Below, piece by piece: positions 18,464-28,077 of a DNA stretch of 64,000 bases. The DNA lies in the NCBI RefSeq assembly GCF_013284035.1, contig NZ_CP054141.1:3472001-3536000 (forward strand), written 5' to 3'. Every line of letters starts with the position of its first letter. Positions within the stretch are counted from its first letter, which is position 1. A program made the position numbers and the translations under genes. Origin of the DNA: Flavobacterium sp. M31R6 (GTDB taxonomy: Bacteria; Bacteroidota; Bacteroidia; Flavobacteriales; Flavobacteriaceae). The notes beneath the pieces are model-generated. The model was given only the letters and a program-made list of their open reading frames with translations, ran no database searches and was not told where the DNA came from.

Positions 18464-19750
18464 TTAAGACGATTCCCGCAGCCATCTATTCAAAGTTTCC
18501 AAAATTAATGATTGCTCTTCTTCTGGAAAGTCTTTCACTCTTGTAGCGTGGCTCCCTTGTGGAAGTACCATTTTCAAGGCATCTAATTTAGGATTTGGTT
18601 TTGGGGAACAAGAAAACCAAGTATCATAACCTCCATAGATATATAAAATATGATCTCCTCTGGTTTCAACGTAATTTCTAACCTTTTTAATGTATTTCGG
18701 ATTGTATTTAATAGGCACTCCTTTTGGTGAAAATCGGTTGTTTGAAGTGTTTTTTACAATTTGAAGTAAATCTTCAACTGGAGAAAAATCAAATCCGTAG
18801 TATCCTAATTCACTTAAATGTTGGTAATAAGATGGCAAATAATTGAAATACATTTTATCATTATAAGTTCCAACTCCAACGACTTTATTTAAATAATCAA
18901 ACAAGGCTTTGGCAGGTGCTGTTTCGAGTGGAATCTCATCACATTTTCCTCCCCATTGCCAAAAAGAAAAAGGAAATTCTAAAACTGCATATTCAAGAGC
19001 TTCTGAAAAAGGAACTTCAGTAAAATCCATTTTTTTGGCAACAGCATATTTCTTAAATTCTTCTAAAACTGCTTCTCTATTTTTTAAAACAGTGCGCTGA
19101 AAACTTTCAATTTTGACTCTACATTCAGCAGTACCAACAGTTTTCGTATGCACTACCGTTCTAGGATCTTCTTCGGTATCGATCAAAGGAGCAACATAAG
19201 GCATTGCAACATCGACATCTTTCGGGTATTTCGATTTATAAATCAAAGCGGTCTCCCCTCCTTTACTTATTCCTGTAGAAATCCATTTCCCGGTATATAG
19301 CTCTTTTAGTTTGACTACAATATTATGGTAATCTTCTATTGCTTGATCATTGGTCAAATACTCCCAAGGTATCGGATTTGGGCGCGATTTTCCGTAAAAA
19401 CGATATTCGACAGCAACTTGATTTGCTTTCAATAATGAACTTACTTCACTTTTAACATTTGCGGTATTATATCCATGTGTCTCAATAACCATCGGACTTT
19501 TAAAATCAATGTGTGACAAATAAATATAATGTTTAAAAGTTCCTTTTTCAGGATGTCCGTGATCTAATGGTTCATCTAAAATTAGTTGAAATGATTCGGT
19601 AAAACCTTCTAAATTATCAATTTGTGTTATTTCCGCTTTGGGAAATAATTGAGTCAATTTTTGATTCAATTCTGTCACTGTTTGAGCAGAACTCTCGATT
19701 GTCGTGCAGAAAAGCAAGAATAGTAAAACTATGTTTTGTATTTTTTTCAT
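18464..19750 (-). CDS. Secreted S37 family tripeptidyl aminopeptidase
   Basis: 428 residues with a signal peptide ending ESSAQ. The alpha/beta-hydrolase fold has the PS-10/S37 signatures 'VIETHGYNT', 'VEYRFYGKSRP' and nucleophile S162 in 'STGISKGGETAL'; a late Asp in 'YGGYDTW' and His in 'PQGSHATRV' complete a plausible triad. S37 peptidases release tri- (or tetra-) peptides from free N-termini, and the characterised Streptomyces enzyme prefers proline at P1. That activity suits Gly-X-Y collagen peptides. It is transcribed divergently from the 3-hydroxyproline genes, with which it shares an upstream sequence motif. Confidence 0.85.
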   Translation of the reverse strand: MKKIQNIVLLFLLFCTTIESSAQTVTELNQKLTQLFPKAEITQIDNLEGFTESFQLILDEPLDHGHPEKGTFKHYIYLSHIDFKSPMVIETHGYNTANVKSEVSSLLKANQVAVEYRFYGKSRPNPIPWEYLTNDQAIEDYHNIVVKLKELYTGKWISTGISKGGETALIYKSKYPKDVDVAMPYVAPLIDTEEDPRTVVHTKTVGTAECRVKIESFQRTVLKNREAVLEEFKKYAVAKKMDFTEVPFSEALEYAVLEFPFSFWQWGGKCDEIPLETAPAKALFDYLNKVVGVGTYNDKMYFNYLPSYYQHLSELGYYGFDFSPVEDLLQIVKNTSNNRFSPKGVPIKYNPKYIKKVRNYVETRGDHILYIYGGYDTWFSCSPKPNPKLDALKMVLPQGSHATRVKDFPEEEQSLILETLNRWLRESS

Positions 19751-19799
19751 TTTTTGGGCTTAATATATTTTATAAAATTAAAACCAATACCTCCCTAAA

Positions 19800-19817
19800 A
19801 CTGATATTATATTACCC
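19800..19817. promoter_or_regulatory. Candidate regulator site shared with the hydroxyproline operon
   Basis: ACTGATATTATATTACCC lies in the 151-bp divergent region between the S37 and 3-hydroxyproline genes. Similar sequences ACTATATTATCC (31732) and ACTAATATATTACC (31771) lie between the 4-hydroxyproline operon and its AraC-type regulator. AT-rich DNA gives chance matches, so this is tentative. Confidence 0.35.
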
Positions 19818-19901
19818 TTAAATTATGATATTTTATCTGATTTTTGAAAAAATAATACAATAACTAAAAATTGATTTAACTTTATTTAAAATTTAAAAAA
19901 A

Positions 19902-20864
19902 ATGAAAACAATCCAACATATTTCTGATGATTTTATTGAAGAAAACTGCAATTTCAAGAACTTAATTGAAGCCTTAAGAAAAGGATTTTCGAATACAGGA
20001 ATCGAAGTCCCTATGCGCCATCATCACGATTTTAGAAATCCAGAAGAAAATAAAGATTCTACTATATTATTAATGCCAGCATTTAATCCAGGTAATGATT
20101 TGGGCGTAAAAATTGTAACCGTTAGTCCCAATAACGGAAAATACGATTTACCGGCAATTCAAGGAACTTACATTTACTTAGATGCTCATAAAGGGAATAT
20201 CAAAGCAATATTAGATGCCAAATCATTAACCACAAAAAGAACTGCTTCTACTTCTGCTTTGGCCAGTAGCTACCTATCACGAGCCGATTCTGACAGTTTA
20301 TTGATGATTGGAACTGGAGCATTAGCAACCAATTTAATTCAAGCGCATGCAAGTGTTCGCCCAATAAAAAAAGTTTTTGTTTGGGGAAGAAACTCTGCGA
20401 AAGCGCAAACAGTATGTGACGACTTGAAAGATTTTCCGTTTACATGCGAAGTCGTTGAAAATATTGAAGACGTGATTCGGAACGTAGCCATTATTTCGTG
20501 CGCTACTTTATCTGCTACTGCTTTAGTTTTTGGAAAATGGCTGCAAGAAGGGCAACATTTGGATTTGGTTGGTGCTTATAAAAAGGATATGCGAGAAGCT
20601 GATGACGAAGCCATTTTAAAATCAAGTGTATTTATCGACACTTACCAAGGCGGACTCAAAGAAAGCGGTGATATTTATATTCCACTTTCTACAAATATTA
20701 TTACCGAAGATGCAATTAAAGCCGATTTATTCGAATTGTGTTCAGGAACCAAAAAAGGAAGAACTTCTGACAAAGAAATTACTTATTTCAAATCCGTTGG
20801 TCATGCGCTTGAAGATTTAGTTGCAGCGGCACACTTTTATAACGAATTTACTACCCAAAAATAA
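19902..20864 (+). CDS. Ornithine cyclodeaminase/mu-crystallin family, probable delta1-pyrroline-2-carboxylate reductase
   Basis: 320 residues with the fold of ornithine cyclodeaminase and mu-crystallin: an N-terminal dimerisation part with 'PMRHHHDF' and 'KIVTVSPNN', then a Rossmann domain with 'LLMIGTGALATNLIQAHA' for NAD(P)H. Family members in trans-3-hydroxyproline clusters (LhpI) reduce delta1-pyrroline-2-carboxylate to L-proline. The next gene, 10 bases downstream, is the dehydratase producing that imine, which supports the assignment strongly. True ornithine cyclodeaminase or an alanine/imine dehydrogenase remain formal alternatives. Confidence 0.85.
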   Translation: MKTIQHISDDFIEENCNFKNLIEALRKGFSNTGIEVPMRHHHDFRNPEENKDSTILLMPAFNPGNDLGVKIVTVSPNNGKYDLPAIQGTYIYLDAHKGNIKAILDAKSLTTKRTASTSALASSYLSRADSDSLLMIGTGALATNLIQAHASVRPIKKVFVWGRNSAKAQTVCDDLKDFPFTCEVVENIEDVIRNVAIISCATLSATALVFGKWLQEGQHLDLVGAYKKDMREADDEAILKSSVFIDTYQGGLKESGDIYIPLSTNIITEDAIKADLFELCSGTKKGRTSDKEITYFKSVGHALEDLVAAAHFYNEFTTQK

Positions 20865-20874
20865 TTTAAACCTA

Positions 20875-21939
20875 ATGACATCAACTTACCAAAACATTCT
20901 AGAAAACACAAACTTTATAGTTCCCAAACATTGGGTGCAAATTAAAACAATTGACATGCATACTGGCGGAGAACCTTTGCGCGTGATTATAGATGGATTT
21001 CCTAAATTAAAAGGGAATTCAGTTTTAGAATACCGCCGAGACATCAGAGAAAATTATGATTTCCTGAGAACAACATTAATGTTTGAACCACGCGGTCATG
21101 CCGATATGTATGGCTGTATTTTACTTCCACCCAATGATAATGAAGCTGATTTTGGAATCCTATTTCTTCATAATGAAGGATACAGTACGATGTGCGGTCA
21201 CGCAATTATTGCAATAAGTACGTTGGCGGCAAAAATGAATTGGATTGATCTTGTTGAAGGTGAAAATGAATTAAAAATTGACGCTCCTTGTGGCCGAATT
21301 ACATCTTATGTAAATATTAAAAACGGAAAAGTTGCGGGTGTCAAATTTCATTGTGTTCCAAGTTTTGTAGTCGGTTTAGATCGTGTGGTTAATGTTCCTG
21401 GCTTGGGCGAAATCACTTATGACTTGGCTTATGGCGGCGCTTTTTATGCCTATGTTGACCTTAGAAAAAATAATTTAAACTTGAGCTTAACCACAGCTGA
21501 TTACCGTGCAATTATACAAACTGGAATGGATATAAAACGTACCGTTATGCTAGATGATCGCGAAATATTACATCCTTTTGAAGATGATTTAAGTTTTTTG
21601 TACGGCACTATTTTTATTGATGAGCCGCATAATTCTAAAAACCACAGTCGTAATGTTTGCGTTTTTGCCGAAGGTGAAGTTGATCGTTCACCTACAGGTT
21701 CTGGTGTTTCAGGAAGAGTCGCAATTGAACATGCTCGAAAAAACATTGATTATAAAAAAACAATCACAATTGAAAGCATTACAGATAGCGAATTTAATTG
21801 TTCATTAATATCTGAAGTTGATTATGGAAATTTTAAAGCTGTTATTCCGCAAGTTGAAGGAACAGCACATATTACAGGAATGAATACTTTTGTTATTGAC
21901 CCTATTGATCCCATGAAAAATGGATTCATTTTACGTTAA
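20875..21939 (+). CDS. trans-3-hydroxy-L-proline dehydratase (proline racemase family)
   Basis: 354 residues from the ATG at 20875; the longer frame from TTG 20821 would overlap the preceding gene. It has the proline racemase fold with 'HTGGEPLRVIIDG' at the start. One catalytic cysteine is present, C107 in 'STMCGHA', but the second is replaced by threonine, T274 in 'DRSPTGSG'. This Cys/Thr pair is the signature of trans-3-hydroxyproline dehydratase and contrasts with the Cys/Cys epimerase at 28078-29088. The product, delta1-pyrroline-2-carboxylate, is the substrate of the reductase just upstream. 3-Hydroxyproline is a minor collagen residue, most abundant in basement-membrane collagen. Confidence 0.88.
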   Translation: MTSTYQNILENTNFIVPKHWVQIKTIDMHTGGEPLRVIIDGFPKLKGNSVLEYRRDIRENYDFLRTTLMFEPRGHADMYGCILLPPNDNEADFGILFLHNEGYSTMCGHAIIAISTLAAKMNWIDLVEGENELKIDAPCGRITSYVNIKNGKVAGVKFHCVPSFVVGLDRVVNVPGLGEITYDLAYGGAFYAYVDLRKNNLNLSLTTADYRAIIQTGMDIKRTVMLDDREILHPFEDDLSFLYGTIFIDEPHNSKNHSRNVCVFAEGEVDRSPTGSGVSGRVAIEHARKNIDYKKTITIESITDSEFNCSLISEVDYGNFKAVIPQVEGTAHITGMNTFVIDPIDPMKNGFILR

Positions 21940-22008
21940 TTCTAAAACATCGTACCCAATCATTTGATACCTTTATTCAAACAAAAACAATCTCAAAAAA
22001 CTACAAAA

Positions 22009-23220
22009 ATGACTATAGGAGTTGGCGGATCTACCGCAGAAATAGAGCTAGAAAAAATACAAGACATGACGTTGAATGTAAAACCCATTCAAATACAAGA
22101 ATACCAAGCTCGTATTCAAAAGGCAATTATTTTGATGAAAGAAGCCAATTACAAAGCCATTTACCTCAACGCTGGAACCAATTTATATTATTTTACAGGA
22201 ACAAAATGGAATCCATCCGAAAGAATGGTGGGTGCTTTACTATTTGACGACGGAACCTTAGAATACATTGTCCCAAAATTTGAAGACGGAACTTTTAAAA
22301 AATTCATGCAAATTGATGGAAAAATCAATTGTTGGGAAGAGCACGAGAGTCCGTATACTTTAATGGGAATGCTTTTGCAGCATAAGAATTACAATGACGG
22401 AACAATTGCGTTGGATGAATCTGCCAATTACTTTTTAATTGATGGCGTTACCAAAGCCAATCCAAATTACACTTTCGTAAATGCTCAACCCATTACAACG
22501 GGTTGCCGAATTCAAAAATCAGCTAACGAAATTGCTATTATTCAGCAAGCCAAAGAAATAACAATGGTTGTTCAGCGTGCAGTAGCACGTATTTTATATC
22601 CAGGTATTAAAGCCGATACTGTTGTCGAATTCATCAACCAAGCGCATATTAAAGCGGGTGTTTCTTCGGGTTCCTATTTCTGTATCGTTTTGTTTTCTGA
22701 TGATTCGCAATATCCACATGGTGTAACTGTTCCTCAAGATTTAAAAGACAATGATATTGTTTTGATTGATACGGGTTGTCGTTTAGAAGGTTATTTATCA
22801 GACATAACACGTACCTATGTTTATGGAACTCCTACGGAAGCTCACCGCAAAATTTGGAACCTTGAAAAAGCTACCCAACAAGCGGCGTTTGATGCTGCAA
22901 AATTAGGAGCTACTTGTGGTTCTGTAGATGATGCTGCTAGAAAAATATTAGGAGAAGCAGGATTAAGCCCCGATTATGGAATTCCAGGATTACCGCATCG
23001 TGTTGGTCACGGCACAGGTTTGGACATTCATGAATACCCGTATTTAGTTAGAGGTAATCAAACACTTTTACAAGAAGGAATGGTAGTCAGCAACGAACCT
23101 ATGATTTGCATTCCTGGACAATTCGGAATTCGACACGAAGATCATTTTTATATGACTACTGAAGGTCCAAAGTGGTTTACAACTCCTATGCACAGTATTG
23201 ATAATCCTTTTGGATATTAA
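22009..23220 (+). CDS. M24 family Xaa-Pro peptidase
   Basis: About 403 residues from the ATG at 22009; the frame also opens at a TTG 45 bases earlier. It has a creatinase/prolidase N-terminal domain and a pita-bread catalytic domain. The five metal ligands are visible: Asp and Asp in 'LIDTGCRLEGYLSDITRTY', His in 'RVGHGTGLDIH', Glu in 'VVSNEPMI' and Glu in 'IRHEDHFY'. There is no clear signal peptide, so it is probably cytoplasmic and splits Xaa-Pro or Xaa-Hyp peptides. It is the last gene of the 3-hydroxyproline operon and is paralogous to the M24 gene at 25467. Confidence 0.88.
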   Translation: MTIGVGGSTAEIELEKIQDMTLNVKPIQIQEYQARIQKAIILMKEANYKAIYLNAGTNLYYFTGTKWNPSERMVGALLFDDGTLEYIVPKFEDGTFKKFMQIDGKINCWEEHESPYTLMGMLLQHKNYNDGTIALDESANYFLIDGVTKANPNYTFVNAQPITTGCRIQKSANEIAIIQQAKEITMVVQRAVARILYPGIKADTVVEFINQAHIKAGVSSGSYFCIVLFSDDSQYPHGVTVPQDLKDNDIVLIDTGCRLEGYLSDITRTYVYGTPTEAHRKIWNLEKATQQAAFDAAKLGATCGSVDDAARKILGEAGLSPDYGIPGLPHRVGHGTGLDIHEYPYLVRGNQTLLQEGMVVSNEPMICIPGQFGIRHEDHFYMTTEGPKWFTTPMHSIDNPFGY

Positions 23221-23241
23221 TACATTTAGATAGTTAAACAA

Positions 23242-23279
23242 AAAAGGGAACATTTCCATTACAGAAATGCTCCCTTTTT
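23242..23279. terminator. Bidirectional terminator between convergent peptidase genes
   Basis: AAAGGGAACATTTC and GAAATGCTCCCTTT pair with one mismatch, with A-run and T-run flanks, between the M24 gene (plus) and the DPP IV gene (minus). Confidence 0.75.
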
Positions 23280-23296
23280 AATTATTTATGTTTCTT

Positions 23297-25456
23297 CTAT
23301 TTTGCTCCTGGAGGGCAATTTTTCTCAATAAATTTGACAAAAGTATCGCTTAGATGTTTCGAAGTTCCTTCACCTTCATAAATACCATGAGTACGGTTTG
23401 GATATATCATTAAGTCAAACATTTTGTCATATTTAACTAATTCATTTATCAAAACTTCGGCATTTTTATAATGAACATTATCATCTCCCGTTCCGTGAAT
23501 ATATAGTAAATTACCCTTTAAATTTTTAGCATGAGTTACTGGCGAAGCTTGAATATAAGACGCTTCACTTTCGGTTGGCAATCCCATATAGCGTTCTGTA
23601 TAAATATTGTCATAAAAATGCTGATCAGTAACTGCTGCAATTGCTACTCCCGTTTTGTAAATTTCTGGATATTGAAACATCAAATTTAAAGTAACAGCAC
23701 CACCACCACTCCAACCGTGTACTGCCACTCTATCGGTGTCAATAAAATTCCATTTTAAAATTTCTTTGGCAGCCATCGCTTGATCGCGAGTATTAATAAT
23801 TCCAATGTTTTTATAAATACATTTTCTCCATTGGGTACCTTTTAAAACTGGAGTTCCTCGATTATCCATTGCAATTCCTATGTATCCTTTTGGTATTAAC
23901 AATTCAATAAAATCATTAAAATACGGCATATCATTTGCTACAGAAGCCATGGGTTCGCCATAAACATAAAAAAACAATGGGTACTTTTTATTCGGATCAA
24001 AATCCAAAGGTTTTGCCATTATTCCATCCATTTCAATACCATCAACTGTTGTAACTTTAAATTTTTCTAAAGAAAAATCTCTATTCGGTTCTGTAAAAAC
24101 ATCCGCTTCTAACGGTAATACTTTTTTATGATTGGATAAAGAAACTAAACGAATATTAAAGTTACGATTGATACTAGAATTTAAGTGCTTTGCGTAAGTT
24201 CCATCTGTAGAAAACTCATAGTTATTGGTTCCAACATAAACTTCTGGCGTTACTCGTTTTGTTTTTTTCGAATTCAAATTCGTTTCATACAAGTAGCGTT
24301 GCGTTGCATCTTTTGGGCTAGCGATATAATAAACCGATTTTGTTTTATCGTTGTACGCTTTAAAGTAAGCGTCAAATCCCTGAGTAGTTATCAATTCTTT
24401 CTTTTTTCCGTCAATGCTTATTTTATAAATATGCATCCACCCATCAGCATCAGAGCTCCATAAAAAAGCTTTACCATTATCGACAAACTGACACGGAAAT
24501 CCATCATATACCCCAGAAGAAATATCAAAAACATCAATCCAAGTATCTGATTTCTCTTGGTAAATTACATTAGCTTTCCCTGATTGAGTGTTACAGTTAT
24601 AAAGTGTTGCTTGATTTTGATGTCTGTTTAATTGCACTACCATTACTTCTTGATTAGCAACCCACTCCATACGAACCAAATAATTATTATCAGGTTCACC
24701 TGGAATATTTAACCAATTTGTTTTTAAAGAAGCAACGTCGATAACTCCAATTTTTACCGATGACGGTTTCTCACCCGCTTTTGGATATTCCACAGGAACG
24801 ATAAACGGATACAAAGCATCAGTATTATTAATCATTAAATGGAATTTTGTTTCGGTGGCATCTACACGCCAAAAAGCAATACTTTTCCCGTCAGGACTCC
24901 ATCTAAAACCATCGCGAGCGGCTAATTCTTCTTCATAAACCCAATCAAAAGTACCGTTGATAATTTTGTCGGTTCCATCTGTAGTTAAAGACGTTATTTT
25001 TCCTGAATTTAGATTTTCAATATAAATATTGTGTTTTGAAACATAAGCCACATTTTCATTATCACTAGAGAATTTAGCAAACATCAGCGATGATTTTTCT
25101 AAGTTTGCTCCCAGTTGTTTTCCTTTCCCTGTTTCCAAATCAAAACACCAATAGTCGCCTTTGGTATTGGCTCTCCAAACTTTTTTAGAATTGGTATAAA
25201 CCAATACTTTTGTTTTTGTTTCGTTCCAAACTAACTCTTCAATTACACCTTCAAAACCAGAAGTCTTCAATTGTTCTTTGGTCAAAACTGTTTTGTTTTT
25301 ATCCAGTTTATCCACGTCATAAACTACAACGTTATTTTGCTCATTTACCCAAAAGGAATGGGAATTTGGCAACCAATTTAATTGGTTTATAATACTATTT
25401 TTTTGAGCAAAAAGACTTGAGCTAACAAGGATAAATAATAATAAAAGTTTTTTCAT
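23297..25456 (-). CDS. Secreted dipeptidyl peptidase IV (S9B)
   Basis: 719 residues with a signal peptide ending SLFAQ. An N-terminal eight-bladed propeller carries the double-glutamate motif 'VYEEELAARDGFRWSP' that anchors the free N-terminus. The C-terminal hydrolase domain has nucleophile S583 in 'HGWSGGGAV', Asp in 'HGTGDDNVH' and His in 'NRTHGIYEG'. It removes Xaa-Pro dipeptides from peptide N-termini, normally in the periplasm of Bacteroidota. It is the last gene of the six-gene hydroxyproline operon and starts 10 bases after the M24 gene stops, which ties proline-peptide processing to hydroxyproline degradation. Confidence 0.92.
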   Translation of the reverse strand: MKKLLLLFILVSSSLFAQKNSIINQLNWLPNSHSFWVNEQNNVVVYDVDKLDKNKTVLTKEQLKTSGFEGVIEELVWNETKTKVLVYTNSKKVWRANTKGDYWCFDLETGKGKQLGANLEKSSLMFAKFSSDNENVAYVSKHNIYIENLNSGKITSLTTDGTDKIINGTFDWVYEEELAARDGFRWSPDGKSIAFWRVDATETKFHLMINNTDALYPFIVPVEYPKAGEKPSSVKIGVIDVASLKTNWLNIPGEPDNNYLVRMEWVANQEVMVVQLNRHQNQATLYNCNTQSGKANVIYQEKSDTWIDVFDISSGVYDGFPCQFVDNGKAFLWSSDADGWMHIYKISIDGKKKELITTQGFDAYFKAYNDKTKSVYYIASPKDATQRYLYETNLNSKKTKRVTPEVYVGTNNYEFSTDGTYAKHLNSSINRNFNIRLVSLSNHKKVLPLEADVFTEPNRDFSLEKFKVTTVDGIEMDGIMAKPLDFDPNKKYPLFFYVYGEPMASVANDMPYFNDFIELLIPKGYIGIAMDNRGTPVLKGTQWRKCIYKNIGIINTRDQAMAAKEILKWNFIDTDRVAVHGWSGGGAVTLNLMFQYPEIYKTGVAIAAVTDQHFYDNIYTERYMGLPTESEASYIQASPVTHAKNLKGNLLYIHGTGDDNVHYKNAEVLINELVKYDKMFDLMIYPNRTHGIYEGEGTSKHLSDTFVKFIEKNCPPGAK

Positions 25457-25466
25457 TTCGATAAGG

Positions 25467-26762
25467 TTATTTGGTTTTCATTAATTCTTCAATCTCAAAA
25501 ATTTCAATAAGCATGTCTTCGCACAAATTGATGTTTCCATCAGCTGTAAGTAAATAATCATTTTCTAATCTAACACCGATTCCTTCCTCTCTAATATAAA
25601 TTCCGGGCTCGCAAGTTAAAACCATTCCTTTTTCAAAAGGTCTTGAATACAAACCCACATCGTGAACATCGAGTCCTAAATGATGGGCTGTTCCGTGCAT
25701 AAAATATTTTTTATACGCAGGACTCTCAGGGTTTTGATTTGCAATATCTTCAGAGGTAATCAATCTCAATTTAATCAATTCTGTTTCAATCAATTCAGCC
25801 ATTTTCAATTCGTAATCTTTTGATAAAACTCCAGGTTTTAATAATTTCGAACCTTCTTTTAAACAATATAAAACGGATTCATACACCTCTTTCTGGCGAG
25901 GGCTAAATTTTCCGTTTACTGGAAGACAACGAGTGGTATCCGAATTATAATTGCCATAGCAAACTCCAAAATCGACCAAAATCATTTCCCCATCTTTGCA
26001 AACAGCATCATTGGTATTATAATGTAGCGCACAGGCATTTTTACCTGAAGCCACGATAGGTTTGAATGCGTGGCGTGTTGCTCCATTTTTTATGTAATGA
26101 TAAGCCAACTCAGCTTCTAGTTCGTATTCCTTTACATTTGGTTTTGCTGCTTTTAATACAGATTTAAAACCTTTGATACTAATAGCAATTGCTTTTTGAA
26201 TTAAAGCTACCTCGTCATCAGACTTAATTGGTCGTAAATCACGGGTAATTTTAGCAACTCTTTCGTATTGATGCAGCGGGTATTTTTCTTTACACCACAA
26301 AATCATACGATCTTGACGCGTCGACATATCTGAAGTTACTCTTTTAATATGCTCGTTATGTCCCAAATAAATCACATCCGATTCAAATGCAAATAGTTGA
26401 AATGTTTTTTCAAATTCGTGCGTCCATTTTACATTTTTAATACCCGAAATAGCCTTAACTTGTTCTTTTGTCAAAAAATCTCCTTCCCAAATTAAACTAT
26501 GCTCGTTGACTTCTTTTACAAATAAAATGGCTCTATTTTCTTCTTTAAAAGCATCTGGAAAAAGCACCAAAATAGTTTCATCTTGCTCGATTCCTGACAA
26601 ATAAAACAAATCATTATTTTGAGCAAAACCCATTACATCATCAGCATTATTAGGCATTACATCATTTGAAGTCAAAATAGCTAAACTATTACTTTGCATT
26701 TTTGAAGTAAATCGGCCTCGGTTATTTTCAAACAAAGAAACTGGAATCGAATCGTATCGCAT
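25467..26762 (-). CDS. Xaa-Pro aminopeptidase (M24B, PepP-like)
   Basis: 431 residues. The N-terminal AMP_N domain has 'FAQNNDLFYLSGIEQDE'; the catalytic domain has ligands Asp in 'ILVDFGVCYGNYNSDTTR' (two Asp), His in 'HGTAHHLGLDVHD', Glu in 'LTCEPGIYI' and Glu in 'VRLENDYLL'. There is no signal peptide, so it is cytoplasmic. It frees an N-terminal residue ahead of proline or hydroxyproline. It sits between the D-hydroxyproline dehydrogenase and DPP IV genes with gaps of 4 and 10 bases, so it is co-transcribed. Confidence 0.92.
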   Translation of the reverse strand: MRYDSIPVSLFENNRGRFTSKMQSNSLAILTSNDVMPNNADDVMGFAQNNDLFYLSGIEQDETILVLFPDAFKEENRAILFVKEVNEHSLIWEGDFLTKEQVKAISGIKNVKWTHEFEKTFQLFAFESDVIYLGHNEHIKRVTSDMSTRQDRMILWCKEKYPLHQYERVAKITRDLRPIKSDDEVALIQKAIAISIKGFKSVLKAAKPNVKEYELEAELAYHYIKNGATRHAFKPIVASGKNACALHYNTNDAVCKDGEMILVDFGVCYGNYNSDTTRCLPVNGKFSPRQKEVYESVLYCLKEGSKLLKPGVLSKDYELKMAELIETELIKLRLITSEDIANQNPESPAYKKYFMHGTAHHLGLDVHDVGLYSRPFEKGMVLTCEPGIYIREEGIGVRLENDYLLTADGNINLCEDMLIEIFEIEELMKTK

Positions 26763-26766
26763 ATTT

Positions 26767-28002
26767 TTATATTTGGAACATTTTTGTGTCTACAGAAGTT
26801 GTTTTTCCTGAGATTATTTCGGTAATAATTTTTCCTGTTGCAGGTGCAAGACTTAACCCCATCATCGCGTGTCCAGTTGCAAAAGTCAAATTTACTACTT
26901 TTTTATCTTTAGTAATAATAGGCATACCCGATGGAGTACAAGGTCTAAATCCATACCAAGTATCTTCTACTTTTGGCATTTCAACTTCCATTTCAGGGTA
27001 AAATTCATTAATGGTATTTACAATTCCTTGCAGTCTGTTCTGATTAATTTTGGTGTCATTTGTATGAGTTATTTCCATAGTTCCACCGAAACGAATATCA
27101 TTATTCATAGGAGTTACAGCTACTTTTCCTTCACATAGAATAGACGGAATTGAAGGCTTGTGATTTTCATCTTTCAACGTAAAGCTATATCCTTTCCCTG
27201 GCAAAATGGATATCGAAATCCCTAACTTTTTGGCCAAAGTTGGACTCCAAGAACCAGCTGCCAAAACAACTTCATCTGTTTCAAATGTACCTCTACTGGT
27301 AATAATTTTTGATATTTTATTTTGGTCAAAAACAAAGTCTTTCACGGAAGTGGAAGAATAAATCTCAACTTGTAAGTGTTGCAATTCTTTTTTAATGAAT
27401 TCCATGAACCTTTGAGGGTACAAGTGGGCATCACTTTTATAATGAATTCCACCCAAAACATCTGTTATTGTTCCTTTTTCTAATCGAGAAACTTCTTCTT
27501 TTGTCAAATAATCGACTTCCAATCCCAAACGCTCTGCTTCCTTGGCTTCATGAAACATTTCGTTGGCTACTTTATCAGTTTTATACAACATCAAAAGTCC
27601 TTTTTCTTTATAAAAAAAAGAATCATTTTCCTTTGCAAAATCTTGGTACAACTCTTTACTCAACAATGACAAATCACGCAAAGCAGGCATACAATTCTCA
27701 ACGTGCTTTTCGTTTGCGTGTTTGTAAAATTGAAGCCCCCATTTTATCAAATCAGCGTTTAATCTTGGTTTAACATAAAACGGACTTTGGCTATCAAACA
27801 TCCATTTCATTCCTTGGGCAATCATCCCGGGTTGAGCAAGCGGAATTATATGCGAAGGAACAATCATTCCTGCATTTCCATACGAACAACCATCATTCAT
27901 TTCAGATTGATCAAAAACAGTTACTTCATAACCTTCTTTGGCAAGATAATAGGCTGAACACAATCCTATAATTCCTCCGCCAACAATACTTACTCTCTTC
28001 AT
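26767..28002 (-). CDS. FAD-dependent D-hydroxyproline (D-amino acid) dehydrogenase
   Basis: About 411 residues. The ATG at 28002 puts the dinucleotide-binding motif 'VSIVGGGIIGLCSAYYLA' at the very start, as in DadA proteins; the frame opens 13 codons earlier. 'DQSEMNDGCSYGNAGMI' and the C-terminal 'ATGHAMMGLSLAPATGKII' are typical of the DAO/DadA family. In 4-hydroxyproline degradation this enzyme oxidises cis-4-hydroxy-D-proline to delta1-pyrroline-4-hydroxy-2-carboxylate and passes electrons to the respiratory chain. It stands directly downstream of the epimerase that makes this substrate. General D-amino acid activity is possible. Confidence 0.88.
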   Translation of the reverse strand: MKRVSIVGGGIIGLCSAYYLAKEGYEVTVFDQSEMNDGCSYGNAGMIVPSHIIPLAQPGMIAQGMKWMFDSQSPFYVKPRLNADLIKWGLQFYKHANEKHVENCMPALRDLSLLSKELYQDFAKENDSFFYKEKGLLMLYKTDKVANEMFHEAKEAERLGLEVDYLTKEEVSRLEKGTITDVLGGIHYKSDAHLYPQRFMEFIKKELQHLQVEIYSSTSVKDFVFDQNKISKIITSRGTFETDEVVLAAGSWSPTLAKKLGISISILPGKGYSFTLKDENHKPSIPSILCEGKVAVTPMNNDIRFGGTMEITHTNDTKINQNRLQGIVNTINEFYPEMEVEMPKVEDTWYGFRPCTPSGMPIITKDKKVVNLTFATGHAMMGLSLAPATGKIITEIISGKTTSVDTKMFQI

Positions 28003-28077
28003 TATATTTGGAATTAGAAAATTCATTGATAAGACCGACAACGCTTATCAATGAATTTATATATTTTAAATTACATA